Shown here: positions 1-9,438 of the stretch, piece by piece
Position numbering within the stretch: the stretch's first letter is position 1
Layout of the letters: every line of letters begins with the position of its first letter
From: Rhodospirillales bacterium
Lineage (GTDB): Bacteria; Pseudomonadota; Alphaproteobacteria; Acetobacterales; Acetobacteraceae
Direction of reading: 5' to 3'
DNA: 64,000 nt
Assembly: GCA_025352665.1 (NCBI GenBank)
Contig: JANXSM010000041.1
Coordinates: 1 to 64,000 of the forward strand
The notes under the pieces: generated by a model
What the model was told of the DNA's origin: nothing
The model's database searches: none
What the model saw: only the letters and a program-made list of their open reading frames with translations
Made by a program: the position numbers and the translations under genes

Positions 1-44
1 ATGAGCCCCTCCTCAGGCAGTGACCCGCTTCAATGAGAGGGGTT

Positions 45-85
45 CAGGGGCACCTGCCCCTGATAGGTCCAGGACGAAGTCCTGG
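45..85 (-). terminator. Two small hairpins downstream of the RepA-like gene
   Basis: Two short perfect stems lie just past the stop of the leftward RepA-like gene. CAGGGGCA (45-52) pairs with TGCCCCTG (55-62), and CCAGGAC (69-75) pairs with GTCCTGG (79-85). They could stop transcription of that gene. No T-run follows on the minus strand, so intrinsic termination is only a guess. Confidence 0.3.
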
Positions 86-149
86 TCGAGCCGAAGGCAA
101 TCCGGCGCGGCCGGATCCCCGCACATCGGGTCTCGACCCTAACCCTTTC

Positions 150-1508
150 TCACTCCCGCCAGCCGGGTGCGGGCACTTTCTTCACCTGGGCCAGAATTTC
201 GTCCTGATCATCGATCTCTTCGTACCAGAAAGCGTCAATCAGGTCGCGGTTGGCCATTGTCCAGGCCGACACACGCTCGAACTCGCGCTGGTGCAAGCCG
301 CCGACGATTTGCACCACCACCGGCTCCAATGCGAGCACGGTGACTGTCGCGGGATCATAGCGATTGCCCGGCGTGATTTCGACCAAGGGATCGTCGCGCC
401 CGTTGGCCCGCTGCAGCCAGATCACCTGCTGCAGGCCGGTGAGGTTGGAGCGCAGTGCGATGGTCTGCGCCGGACCGCGGCCACCACGACCGTACCCCTC
501 CTGTTGCCGCTCGTACACCGGCTCCGGCACCGGCTGCGGCATCGGTGCAACCGGACGGGGCGGCTCGACACGTGGGGGCTCAACACGGGGGGCCTCGGCA
601 CGAACAGGCTCGGCCCGGACCGGCTCAGGACGCGCCACCTCGCGCAAAGGCTCGATCCGCGGCAGCTCGGCGGCGATCGGGGCCGGCGCGGGCGGCGGCA
701 CCGGAGCGGACTTCGGCGCCCGCACCACCACCGGCCGCGGCGGTAACTTGCGCACGTCCACGCCACGGTCGGCCACAATCAGCGAGAACAACGGGCAAAG
801 GCCGCTGATGGTGCGCAGCGATTCCTCCACCTGCGGGCGGAAGGTCTCCAGATCCTGCCCGTTGGTGCCGAACCTGGTCAGCAGATCGTCCCACGTGGTC
901 GCAGCCGATTGTGCCGGCTCCAGATCTGCGGTTGCAAACGCCACCGCCATGTAAACATCGAGCGTCGCCGGCTGGCCGATCAACGCCGCTACAACAGCCG
1001 CTTCGAGCGGGATCGGCTTCTCGACGAGGCTTGCGAAGAACTTCGCGTTCAGCTTTACGCTGGCGCGCCAGCCATGCTCGTCCACATGCGTCCGGGCGCG
1101 GCCATCGAACAGGCTAAGCGCCGGTCCGCTATCGGTCGACACGGTGATCTTGGCGCTGACCAGGCGATCAAGCTGCTCGATCAGGTCGCGCAGCTTGGCA
1201 GGTGTCGCGTCCAGCCCGAAGCGGGCGGCAACGCTTGCCGCATCCGGCTCGAGATCGACCACTGGGGCGCCGCCGCGCACAGCACCATCCATGATCAGCA
1301 GCAACAGCGCGCGCAACAGCTTGCCGCCCGGCAAGGCTGCCTCGGTAGGCCCAGCTGTGATGGTGACGCAAGCGGTGCCGACGTCACGGGTCCATGGCCC
1401 CTTGCCCGCCCGCACCGGCAAGCCGAGCTGGCAGAACGCAGGATGGGAGAACAAAATCGTAGCGGGCGCATCCGCAGGTCCGGGGCGCGGATCAGGTGTC
1501 GTGTCCAT
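150..1508 (-). CDS. RepA_C-like replication initiator homologue (orphan, with C-terminal extension)
   Basis: The 452-residue protein has three parts. Residues about 55-250 resemble the plasmid RepA family (PF04796 type): a hydrophobic helix after PGGKLLRALLLLIMDGA (60-76), a LRDLIEQLDRLVSAKITV-like segment (106-123), then W147 and KFF (156-158) before a P-I-P-L segment (165-168), and LDVYMAV near 183. Residues about 255-335 are a Pro/Arg/Glu-rich linker with repeated RVEPP and PVRAE units. The last 105 residues are a separate small domain with AWTMANRDLIDAFW (415-428), which I do not recognise confidently. Known RepA proteins bind iterons to start plasmid replication. Here no parAB, iterons or mobilisation genes are visible, and the neighbours are ordinary chromosomal genes. 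The protein may be a domesticated DNA-binding protein or a trace of an integrated plasmid. Confidence 0.6.
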   Translation of the reverse strand: MDTTPDPRPGPADAPATILFSHPAFCQLGLPVRAGKGPWTRDVGTACVTITAGPTEAALPGGKLLRALLLLIMDGAVRGGAPVVDLEPDAASVAARFGLDATPAKLRDLIEQLDRLVSAKITVSTDSGPALSLFDGRARTHVDEHGWRASVKLNAKFFASLVEKPIPLEAAVVAALIGQPATLDVYMAVAFATADLEPAQSAATTWDDLLTRFGTNGQDLETFRPQVEESLRTISGLCPLFSLIVADRGVDVRKLPPRPVVVRAPKSAPVPPPAPAPIAAELPRIEPLREVARPEPVRAEPVRAEAPRVEPPRVEPPRPVAPMPQPVPEPVYERQQEGYGRGGRGPAQTIALRSNLTGLQQVIWLQRANGRDDPLVEITPGNRYDPATVTVLALEPVVVQIVGGLHQREFERVSAWTMANRDLIDAFWYEEIDDQDEILAQVKKVPAPGWRE

Positions 1509-1647
1509 ATCGTGTGTACGCCTAGCGTGCGGTGGAAAAGCAGATGGTCGGGTCGGGCAGGACCTTATTTCGGCGTATCATGTGCCGAGTCCGATCTCCG
1601 GGCCTCTTTTGTGCAGAGACTGCGAAAAACACAAGCGCCTGCTTGCG

Positions 1648-3543
1648 CTACAAGGCCGCCATGGCGCGCAAAGCTGCGACAACACGCCCCATCACGCCCG
1701 CCCAATCGCCCCGCGCGGTCTGACGGATCACCCGCAGCGTCGGGTACCACGGGCTGTCGCCGCCGTGTTCCAACCAGCGCCAGCAGCCGTCGTAACGGCT
1801 CAGCACCCACACCGGCCGCGCCAGCGCGCCTGCGAGATGGGCGACCGAGGTATCGACCGTGATTACCAGATCGAGCGCACCGACCAGGTCCGCGGTGTCG
1901 GTAAAATCCGCCAGCTCGTCAGTCCAGTCGAGCAGGGCGAAACCCGCCGGCGGGTCCAACGCCTGCTCCGCGGGCGATCCCTTCTGCAAGGAGACGTAGG
2001 TCACGCCTATAACCTCCGCCAACGGCGCCATCTGCGCAAGGCGCATCGAGCGTCGTTTGTCGACGCTGTGGGCCGCCGGCTGATCTGGCCTGGGATCGCC
2101 CGACCATACCAGCCCGACCTTGATGCCAGGATACGCTGCAAGTCGCAGACGCCAGGCGGCGATCCCCGCGGGGTCGCCCGGCAGATACGGCACCTCCGAC
2201 GGCACGGTCTGCAGCGTGGTCCCGAATGCCAGCGGACCGCTCATCAGCGGCATCCGGCGGTCGAAGACCGGCAGTTCGTCCCCCATCGCCACCACCACAT
2301 CGGCATCCGGCAGGCGCTGCATCAGCTTCAGCAACAGCGGCTGCACCTCCAGGATCACTCGCGCGCCGCGCGCCCTGACCAATTTCGCGTAACGACAGAA
2401 CTGCAACGTATCGCCCAGCCCCTGCTCGCCGTGCAGCAGCATCGTAAGCCCGTCGATCGGCGTCTCGCCGAGCCAGGGGTCGACACCTTGGCGCGGCTGA
2501 TCGCCATAGTCGCGCATCCCGCCACGCTGGTTCGCCCGCCAGCCCCATTCGTATTTGGCCCAACCGCGGGCGAAGTCGCCCGTCGTCAGCCGACACAGGC
2601 TCTCGTTCCAATGCGCCTCGATATAGTCGGCGCGCAACGATTGCGCCGCGGCGAAATGCTCCAGCGCCTCCGGGAATTTTCGCAACTCCATCGCCGTGGT
2701 CGCAAAATTATATTGCGCCACCGCCTCATCAGGCTTCAGCACCAGTGCCCGTCGCTGCATCTCCAACGCCTCGTCGAACCGCTCCAGGCGGTGCAGCGCC
2801 GCTCCGCTGTTGACGATCGCGGCCACATGGCCTGGCGCCAGCGCCAGCACCTGGCCGAAGGCATCCAGCGCCTCTTCGCTGCGATTCAGATCCGCCAGCG
2901 CGGCACCGCGGCCGTTGATCGCCTCCACCAGCCCAGGCTCGCGGGCGAACGCCTGATCGAAGCTCGCCAGCGCCCGGTCGAACTGCTTGAGCTGCATCAG
3001 CACATTGCCGCGATTGACCATCACGCCCACGAGATTGGGCAGCAACGCGATCGCCCGGTCGTAATCGGCCAGGGCCTCCTGCAGGCGAGCCTGGCTTTCG
3101 TTGGCATGGCCGCGATTGGCATAGGCGTTGCCGTAATCGGGGCTGATGGCGATGGCCCGGTCGTAGCACGCCATCGCCTCTTCGAGCCGGCCGAGCAGCT
3201 GCAGGCTGTTGCCGCGGTTCGACCATGCCTCAATGTGATCGGGGTCGACCGCAAGCGCCGCCGCGTAGCAGGACAGTGCAAGCTCCGCCTCGCCCCGCGA
3301 GGCCGCCGCCACGCCGCGGTTGTTGTGCTCGGCCGCGACCAGCGCCTGCGGCGTGGGCGAACCCTGTGGCACAGGCGTATGCACCGAGCGCAGCCGCGCC
3401 AGTAGCGCCATCGCCCCGGAATGCCCTGGCGCCAGCGCCAACGCCCGCTGCGTCAGGATTTGTGCAGCATCCGCCTCGCCCGACTCGTGCCACACGTGGG
3501 CGCGGCGCAGCAGATCTTCGACGGGCACGCTATCGCCGCTCAT
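1648..3543 (-). CDS. TPR protein with C-terminal glycosyltransferase-like domain
   Basis: 631 residues. About residues 1-330 are tandem 34-residue TPR units with the usual pattern (A-x-x-x-Y-x-x-A, NRG and N-x-G turns, e.g. AWSNRGNSLQLLGRLEEA). The C-terminal half (about 345-625) resembles the GT9/GT41-like domain often fused to TPRs in alphaproteobacteria. Marks of it are LLHGEQGLGDTLQFCRYA, VGLVWSGDPRPDQP, SLQKG and VITVDTSVAHLAGALARPVW, the last being the donor-site type segment. There is no signal peptide, so it is probably cytoplasmic and acts on a protein or surface glycan acceptor. Its ATG overlaps the stop of the upstream MFS gene (ATGA at 3540-3543), implying translational coupling. 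Acceptor and donor sugar cannot be told from sequence. Confidence 0.8.
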   Translation of the reverse strand: MSGDSVPVEDLLRRAHVWHESGEADAAQILTQRALALAPGHSGAMALLARLRSVHTPVPQGSPTPQALVAAEHNNRGVAAASRGEAELALSCYAAALAVDPDHIEAWSNRGNSLQLLGRLEEAMACYDRAIAISPDYGNAYANRGHANESQARLQEALADYDRAIALLPNLVGVMVNRGNVLMQLKQFDRALASFDQAFAREPGLVEAINGRGAALADLNRSEEALDAFGQVLALAPGHVAAIVNSGAALHRLERFDEALEMQRRALVLKPDEAVAQYNFATTAMELRKFPEALEHFAAAQSLRADYIEAHWNESLCRLTTGDFARGWAKYEWGWRANQRGGMRDYGDQPRQGVDPWLGETPIDGLTMLLHGEQGLGDTLQFCRYAKLVRARGARVILEVQPLLLKLMQRLPDADVVVAMGDELPVFDRRMPLMSGPLAFGTTLQTVPSEVPYLPGDPAGIAAWRLRLAAYPGIKVGLVWSGDPRPDQPAAHSVDKRRSMRLAQMAPLAEVIGVTYVSLQKGSPAEQALDPPAGFALLDWTDELADFTDTADLVGALDLVITVDTSVAHLAGALARPVWVLSRYDGCWRWLEHGGDSPWYPTLRVIRQTARGDWAGVMGRVVAALRAMAAL

Positions 3544-5069
3544 TCTCCCGGCGTGGGCGCTTCGGCCGCCTCATCGAGCCGCACTGGCGCCTGCGGACGG
3601 TTCTCGATCCGGCGCACCGGCAGGCTCCAGGCCAAACACGCCCCCATGGCGGAGAACACCGCGATGGCGGCGAACGCCGCCTGGAAGGCGTGGCTGATCT
3701 CCTCCTGCACCACCGCCACCCGCTCAGGCGGCAGGCCGGCCAAAGCCTGCGGTCCCGATTCCACGAGATCCCCGAACAGCGCGGCGGTCGCCGGGTCGAC
3801 CGCGGCGAGGGTTCCGAACAGCACCGCGCCAACCAACGCCGTGCCGAGGGCCGCACCGATCGAGCGCGAGAACTGCACGCTGGCCGAAGCAGCCCCCAGC
3901 TGACGGGGTCCTGCGAGCATCTGCACGGTGGTCTGCACCACTGGCATCGGGGTGCCGTTCAGCAGGGCGATGGCACAGAACATGAACGGAAGCTGCGACA
4001 GCGTAAGGATGGGTGAGAACACCGCAAGACAGGCCAGCACCACCGCAAGCATCGACAGCCCAATCGAAGGGATAATGGCGCTGCGGCCTGTGCGGGTAAT
4101 GATTTGGCCCGTCATCATCGAGCCGACCGCGATGAACATGGTCAGCGGCACCAGATACAACCCGGTTTCGGACGGCGTGGTGCCGCGCACGACCTGCAGA
4201 TAAATCGGAACGAAAGTGACCAGTGGGACCAGCGTGGCACCGGTGGTTGCCGCCATCAACTCGGTCCGCCAGATCGCGGTCTGGCGCAGCAGGCTGACCG
4301 GCAGCAACGGCAGGGCGGCCAGCATCTGCTGGCGCAGCAGGAAACGCAGCGAAACCACGGCCACCGCGAACAGCGCCAGGGCCGCCGGCACCGCGTCCCA
4401 GGCGAATTTGCGGGCTTGCTCCAGCGCCAGCAGCAAAGGTGCTATAAAGAAGCTGAACAGCGCCAGGCCCGTGAAATCGAACTGAAACCGGCCGCCCGGC
4501 TTCGACCGGATCGGCAGGCGCTGCACCAGGATCAGGGCGATGACGCCGAGCGGCAGGTTGATCCAGAATACACTCTGCCAACCGAGATGCTGCGTAAGCC
4601 AGCCGCCCGCCACCGGCCCGAAGGTCGACGACGTCATGAACACCGAGGCAGTATAACCCTGGTAACGCCCCCGCTCACGCGGCGGGATAATCTCGCCGAC
4701 CAGGGCCTGGCTGAGGGTCATCAATCCGCCGCCGCCCAGCCCCTGCACCACCCGCGCCAGGGTGAGCCACAGGATGGAAGGGGCCACGACACAGGCACCG
4801 GATGCTGCCACGAACAAGGCGAGCGCTCCGAACATCATCCGCCTGCGGCCAAGTGCGTCGCCCAACCGGCCATACACCGGTGCCGCGATTGTGGTGGCCA
4901 CGAGATAGGAGACCACGACCCAGCTCACCCGCTCGACCTCTCCCAGCGTGCCGGCGATGGCCGGCAGGGCGGTCGCCACGATGGTGCTGTCCACCGATGC
5001 CATGAACATCGGCAACGCGATCGACGGGAACACTTTGAAAAACAGCTGGCGTGGGGTCGGCTCTGACAT
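3540..5069 (-). CDS. DHA2-family MFS drug:H+ antiporter (EmrB/QacA-like)
   Basis: 509 residues with about 14 hydrophobic segments, the DHA2 layout. MFS motif A is seen as GRLGDALGRRRMM after TM2, and motif C as GPVAGGWL in TM5. Family members export lipophilic drugs or similar compounds with proton influx through the inner membrane. No membrane-fusion (EmrA-type) gene is adjacent, so it is either a single-component pump or works with a distant partner. It is followed by the TPR/glycosyltransferase gene with a 4-bp ATGA overlap, so both are likely on one message. Substrate unknown. Confidence 0.88.
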   Translation of the reverse strand: MSEPTPRQLFFKVFPSIALPMFMASVDSTIVATALPAIAGTLGEVERVSWVVVSYLVATTIAAPVYGRLGDALGRRRMMFGALALFVAASGACVVAPSILWLTLARVVQGLGGGGLMTLSQALVGEIIPPRERGRYQGYTASVFMTSSTFGPVAGGWLTQHLGWQSVFWINLPLGVIALILVQRLPIRSKPGGRFQFDFTGLALFSFFIAPLLLALEQARKFAWDAVPAALALFAVAVVSLRFLLRQQMLAALPLLPVSLLRQTAIWRTELMAATTGATLVPLVTFVPIYLQVVRGTTPSETGLYLVPLTMFIAVGSMMTGQIITRTGRSAIIPSIGLSMLAVVLACLAVFSPILTLSQLPFMFCAIALLNGTPMPVVQTTVQMLAGPRQLGAASASVQFSRSIGAALGTALVGAVLFGTLAAVDPATAALFGDLVESGPQALAGLPPERVAVVQEEISHAFQAAFAAIAVFSAMGACLAWSLPVRRIENRPQAPVRLDEAAEAPTPGE

Positions 5070-5134
5070 TGCCCCTATTGGTGAACCCTGGGGGCGCTGT
5101 CGGCAAGATCACGACGTTGACATCGGCGAAGAAT

Positions 5135-6169
5135 TCAGCTGTTCGGGCCGCGCTCCATGGAAACCGGCTGCCAACGATCTGCAGCACTGCCGGACAACAC
5201 CGCAGGATTGACGCAGCTCATCGGCCAGCGACCCGTCAGAGCCAAGGCGAGTTCCTGCCCCACACGACGCCTGCGTGCCGGATCGAACCGGGCGGAGGCC
5301 GACGCGACATGGGCGGTCAGCGTCACGTTGTTCATCTGCAGCAGCGGATTGTCCTGCCGCGGCGGCTCGGTTGCCAACACGTCTAGTGCGGCGCCTGCAA
5401 TCCAACCCTGCTGCAGGGCGGTGATCAACGCGGGCTCGTCCACCGTGCCGCCGCGGCCGGTGTTGATGAATAAGGCGCTGGATTTCATCATGCGAAAATG
5501 CTGCTCGGTCAGCATGCCCTGCGCCTCGGGCGTGGCCGGCGCATGCATGGAGACGAAGTCGGAGCGAGTCAGCACTTCCTCGAGCGTTGCTGGCTCCACG
5601 CCATATGGCGGCATCACGAGTTCCTCGACGTAAGGGTCGTAGGCCAGCATGTGCAGCCCGAACGCGCGGGCCCGCAACGCCACCGCGCGGGCGACATGGC
5701 CGAAGGCGATGAAACCCAGGGTCTGCCCCATCAGCCGCGGATAGGGGTAAAGCTGCGCCCTGCCCTCTCGCCACCGGCCGTCGCGCACCAGCCGGTCCTG
5801 CTCCACCAGGCGGCGGAAGCCTCCCAGCAGCAGCGTCATGGCGTGATCGGCGACCTCCTCGATAAATGTGTCCGGCACATTGGTGACCGGAATGCCGCGC
5901 GCGGTCGCGGCTGCGATATCGACGCTGTCGACCCCGACGCTGCCGAGTGCGATCACCTTGCAGCGGGTGAGCCCTTCGATGATCGTCCGGCTGATCCGGA
6001 TGCCCTTGCCATAGATCGCATCGGCATCGCGGGCGGCGGCGGCAAAGGCTGCCTCATCAGCCGGCACCTCGATAATCTCCGCGCCGATCCTGGCAAGCGC
6101 CTCCCTCTCATAGACATAGCCGCCGCCGCCAGACGGTGTCACGATCCTGAAGCTCATGTCATCTGCCAT
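5135..6169 (-). CDS. D-isomer-specific 2-hydroxyacid dehydrogenase (CtBP-like)
   Basis: 344 residues with the two-domain layout of NAD-dependent 2-hydroxyacid dehydrogenases. The catalytic Arg, Glu and His are in place: R239 in NTGRGGTVDEPAL, E268 in ALDVLATEPP and H287 in TAHVAS. Such enzymes reduce 2-keto acids or oxidise D-2-hydroxy acids in the cytoplasm. The nucleotide-binding glycine loop is unusual: LGFIAFGHVA (151-160) has Ala at the first and last positions of the usual GxGxxG. The gene sits 50 bp after the sugar-type ABC importer and is probably its last gene, so it may process the imported substrate. Substrate cannot be named. Confidence 0.85.
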   Translation of the reverse strand: MADDMSFRIVTPSGGGGYVYEREALARIGAEIIEVPADEAAFAAAARDADAIYGKGIRISRTIIEGLTRCKVIALGSVGVDSVDIAAATARGIPVTNVPDTFIEEVADHAMTLLLGGFRRLVEQDRLVRDGRWREGRAQLYPYPRLMGQTLGFIAFGHVARAVALRARAFGLHMLAYDPYVEELVMPPYGVEPATLEEVLTRSDFVSMHAPATPEAQGMLTEQHFRMMKSSALFINTGRGGTVDEPALITALQQGWIAGAALDVLATEPPRQDNPLLQMNNVTLTAHVASASARFDPARRRRVGQELALALTGRWPMSCVNPAVLSGSAADRWQPVSMERGPNS

Positions 6170-6219
6170 TCGTTGTGCGGCGCCGGGTCACGCGATCGCG
6201 CAACCCGGTTCCGTCGTGA

Positions 6220-7545
6220 TTATCGATAGAAACGCTTGGCCCGGCGTTCGGCTTCCTTGACCGCATCCTCGGCTGTGGCTTGCCCGCTGGCAACGGCTGC
6301 GAACATCTGCACCAACACGTAATCCGCCGTGGCCGCGCCCGAGGCCTGGCTGATCGGGCCTTTGAAGCCGTTCCAGTACTGCAGCCCGCAAGTGTCGCGG
6401 TAGGCCGCAATCTTGGGATCCGACGTCCACACCGCCGACTGCGCGTAGGCCTTCAGCGGCTGCGCCCAGTAGCCGAGGCAGCCGGCGAGCCAGGGCTCGT
6501 ACTGCTCCTGCTCCATCATGAAGCGGATGAACTCCTTCGCCGCGTTCGGATACTTGGTGTGCTTGAACACCATGGCGTTGAGGATCAGCGCCTGCTCCGC
6601 CCGCGTCTTGGACACGCCGAGCGGCATCGGCGCGTGGTCGGTGTCAGCGGCCTGGGCTGCGTATTTAGGATCGTTCTTGAATGCGAAGTAAATCGACACG
6701 CCATTCTGCGTCAACCCGATTTCCTCAGCAAAGAACGCCTTGTTGTTGCTGGCATCGTTCCATGAGATCGTCCCCGGAATGAAGGTCGGATACAGCTCCT
6801 TGGCGTATTTCAGCGCTTCAATGGTCTCTTTACTGTTGATGGCAACCTTGTTGTCCTCGTCGACGAGAAAACCACCATGCGACCACAGCAGGTTCTGCGC
6901 GAAGGCATTGGCGTCGCCGACCGCATTGCCCAGCGCGAAGCCGGCAGGGTGGCCGTTCTTCTTGAGGTTCTGGCACAGCTTGAGGAAGTCCGCCGGATCG
7001 GTCGGGAACGTGTCGAAGCCGGCTTCCTGCACCCATTTCTTGCGATACACGGCAGGCCCGCCCGAGCCGCCCATGGGAATGGCGATCCAGTTGTTGGTGC
7101 CCCATTTCTTGCCGTATTTCTCGGCGAGGTAATACCAGCCGCCGTATTTCTGGCCGAGGTATTCGGCGATGTCGGACAGTTCGACCAGCTTGTCGGAGAA
7201 CAGATGCGGGTCGTCCGGCCATGCCACCACGATATCTGGGCCGGCACCGGTGTTGGCGGCAACACCCACCTGCGGCCGCAGGTCTTCCCAGCCGACGAAG
7301 TCGACACGCACAGGAACTTTAAACTGCTCGGTGAACTTTGCGATATTGGCGCGAAAGATCACCTCGTCGGGGTCGAGGAACTTGGTCGGCCGCAGCACCC
7401 GCAGTGTGGCGCCGCTTTCGATCGGCAGTTTAGGCGGTGTGGCGTTGCCTATTGGAATGGCCGAAAGTGCAAACTTCGGCAGCGCTGCCGCGCCGATCGC
7501 AGCAGCGCCCGTGAGCAGTGCGGAGCGGCGGGTAATGATGTTCAT
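6220..7545 (-). CDS. ABC importer substrate-binding protein (family 1, sugar type)
   Basis: 441 residues. I place the start at the ATG at 7545, since MNIITRRSALLTGAAA begins a Tat-type signal (twin Arg plus hydrophobic stretch) and is preceded by GGGAGG seven bases upstream. The longer reading frame upstream is only an open extension into the intergenic region and the permease. The mature part resembles cluster B extracellular binding proteins for oligosaccharides or polyols, e.g. PDIVVAWPDDPHLFSDKLVEL and a C-terminal FIRFMMEQEQYEPWLAGCLGY segment. It works in the periplasm, delivering substrate to the two permeases encoded just upstream. The specific sugar is not deducible. Confidence 0.87.
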   Translation of the reverse strand: MNIITRRSALLTGAAAIGAAALPKFALSAIPIGNATPPKLPIESGATLRVLRPTKFLDPDEVIFRANIAKFTEQFKVPVRVDFVGWEDLRPQVGVAANTGAGPDIVVAWPDDPHLFSDKLVELSDIAEYLGQKYGGWYYLAEKYGKKWGTNNWIAIPMGGSGGPAVYRKKWVQEAGFDTFPTDPADFLKLCQNLKKNGHPAGFALGNAVGDANAFAQNLLWSHGGFLVDEDNKVAINSKETIEALKYAKELYPTFIPGTISWNDASNNKAFFAEEIGLTQNGVSIYFAFKNDPKYAAQAADTDHAPMPLGVSKTRAEQALILNAMVFKHTKYPNAAKEFIRFMMEQEQYEPWLAGCLGYWAQPLKAYAQSAVWTSDPKIAAYRDTCGLQYWNGFKGPISQASGAATADYVLVQMFAAVASGQATAEDAVKEAERRAKRFYR

Positions 7546-7589
7546 GCAAAACCTCCCTTGTCGTGTCACGGCCTTGCTGGCCGCCCGTG

Positions 7590-8486
7590 TTATTCCTTGA
7601 CCGCGCCGGTCAGGGACGAGACGTAGTATTCGACGAAGAACGAATAGAAGATCGCAACCGGCAGCGAGCCCAGCAGGGCGCCGGCCATCAACGCGCCCCA
7701 TTGGTAGACATCGCCCTGCACCAGCTCCGTCAGGATGGCGACGGGGACGGTCTTGTTTTCGGACGAGGAGATGAACGCGAGCGCGTAGATGAACTCGTTC
7801 CACGACAGGGTGAAGGCAAAGATTCCTGCCGAAATCAATCCCGGAACCGCCAGCGGCAGGGTGATCCGGCGCAGAATCTGCAGGCGCGAGGCGCCGTCGA
7901 TCAGTGCGCATTCCTCCAACTCGTAAGGAATGGACTTGAAGTAGCCGATCAGAAGCCAGGTGCAGAATGGGATCAAAAAGGTCGGATAGGTCAGCACCAG
8001 CGCCCACGGGCTATCGAACAGGCCGAAACTGTAGACGACCTCGGCGAGCGGGATGAACAGGATCGACGGCGGCACGAGATAGGCGAGATAGATGGCCAGC
8101 CCCACATATTTGGAGCCTCGGAACCGCAACCGCTGGATGGCGTAGGCCGCCAGCACGGAGGCCACAAGCGAGATCGCCGTCGCGCCGAAAGCGACTCCCA
8201 TGGTGGTGGTCAACCAGCGCGGATATTCCGTCTCGAACAGCAGCTTGCGGATGTTGTCCAGCGTCGGCGAATTGATCCAGAACGGGTTGGTGTGTGTGTA
8301 GTCAAGCAACTCCCCGTTCGGCTTGAAGGTGGTGATCGTCATCCAATAGAACGGAAACAGCAGGATGAGGAGGAAACAGGCGAGCGGCACGTAGATCGTC
8401 ACCGCACGGCGCGCGCGACTGTCCCACGCCATCACCTGCGGCACGTCCTTGGTGGAAATCGGGGCCGGCGATGCGAGCTCAGACAT
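7590..8486 (-). CDS. Carbohydrate ABC importer permease (MalG type)
   Basis: 298 residues with six predicted membrane segments after a cytoplasmic N-terminus. The EAA loop that contacts the ATPase is seen as EECALIDGASRLQILRRITLPLAVPGLI, split around a conserved GAS. It forms the translocation pore together with the MalF-type protein, whose reading frame it overlaps by 8 bp (8479-8486). The binding-protein gene follows 44 bp downstream. Function as a CUT1-type sugar/polyol permease is a family inference; no substrate is implied. Confidence 0.9.
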   Translation of the reverse strand: MSELASPAPISTKDVPQVMAWDSRARRAVTIYVPLACFLLILLFPFYWMTITTFKPNGELLDYTHTNPFWINSPTLDNIRKLLFETEYPRWLTTTMGVAFGATAISLVASVLAAYAIQRLRFRGSKYVGLAIYLAYLVPPSILFIPLAEVVYSFGLFDSPWALVLTYPTFLIPFCTWLLIGYFKSIPYELEECALIDGASRLQILRRITLPLAVPGLISAGIFAFTLSWNEFIYALAFISSSENKTVPVAILTELVQGDVYQWGALMAGALLGSLPVAIFYSFFVEYYVSSLTGAVKE

Positions 8487-9438
8487 CGTCGTCGCTCCCC
8501 TGCTGCCATTTACGATTGCCCACGGCGAAGTAGCTGAACAAGGTTGCGATCACCAGGAACGGGATCATCGACACCGCAATCGCCGCTCCCTCGCCCAAAG
8601 CCGCCCCGGGAATGCCGCGCTGGAAGGCCAAGGTCGCCATCAGATGGGTGGAGTTGATCGGCCCCCCGCGTGTGATGGCGTACACAAGCTGAAAGTCGGC
8701 GAAGGTGAACAGCACCGAGAAGGTGAGCACAACTGCCAGGATCGGCATCAGCAACGGTACCGTCACGCGGCGAAACCGCTGCCAGCCGCTGGCGCCATCC
8801 AGCATCGCGGCTTCGTACAACGAGGGCGAAATTGTCTGCAGCCCGGCCAGTAGGCTGATCGCCACAAACGGAATGCCGCGCCAGGTATTGGCCACGACCA
8901 ACGACCAGCGGGCGTGCCAAGGCGTGCCCAGAAAGTCAAAATTGGTGCTGATCAGCCCTAAATGTTTGAACACATACGAAATTATGGAGAACTGCGGATC
9001 ATAGATCCACCCAAAGGCGATCGCCGACAATACCGTCGGCGTGATCCACGGCAGCAGAATAATGGCGCGCAGCAGCGACTTCAGCGGCACATTCTCATTC
9101 AGCAACAAGGCCAGCCAGAGCCCTAGCGCGAATTTCGCAGCCGTTGCCGCCGCAGTGTAAAAGATCGTGTTCCAGACGGTGTTGAGGAACACGCGGTCGG
9201 TCAGCAGATATTGGAAATTCTCCAACCCCACCCACACGCCTGGCTTGCCCAACTGGGTGTCGGTGAAGGACAGATAGATGCCCAGGCCCAGCGGATAGGT
9301 GAGAAACACAAGAAGCAGCCCCAAGGCAGGAGCCAGGCAGATGAAGATCAGGAACGTCTTGTTGTCGAACAACTTCGCAAGGGCGGATGGCTTGCTGCGC
9401 GAGCGCACCCACAGCGTCGGATCGGCATGGGCACTCAT
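8479..9438 (-). CDS. Carbohydrate ABC importer permease (MalF type)
   Basis: About 319 residues. The start is taken at the ATG at 9438 because it overlaps the stop of the ATPase gene as ATGA (9435-9438), a coupling seen repeatedly in this window; a longer frame upstream would run into the ATPase gene. The protein has an N-terminal cytoplasmic tail, about six membrane segments and the EAA loop YEAAMLDGASGWQRFRRVTV. It pairs with the MalG-type protein encoded downstream. Confidence 0.9.
   Translation of the reverse strand: MSAHADPTLWVRSRSKPSALAKLFDNKTFLIFICLAPALGLLLVFLTYPLGLGIYLSFTDTQLGKPGVWVGLENFQYLLTDRVFLNTVWNTIFYTAAATAAKFALGLWLALLLNENVPLKSLLRAIILLPWITPTVLSAIAFGWIYDPQFSIISYVFKHLGLISTNFDFLGTPWHARWSLVVANTWRGIPFVAISLLAGLQTISPSLYEAAMLDGASGWQRFRRVTVPLLMPILAVVLTFSVLFTFADFQLVYAITRGGPINSTHLMATLAFQRGIPGAALGEGAAIAVSMIPFLVIATLFSYFAVGNRKWQQGSDDDV

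Noticed and set aside
500-750. Repeated RVEPP/PVRAE codons that look like a tandem DNA repeat
   Set aside because: They encode the low-complexity linker of the RepA-like protein; the DNA units are short and irregular.
1144-3405. Long plus-strand open frame (753 codons) over the RepA-like and TPR genes
   Set aside because: It has Arg/His/Gln-rich composition typical of the antisense of high-GC genes, and the minus strand carries clear protein families.
7546-8007. N-terminal extension of the sugar-binding protein frame
   Set aside because: It overlaps the MalG-type permease gene, and the Tat signal with a good ribosome site marks the start at 7545.
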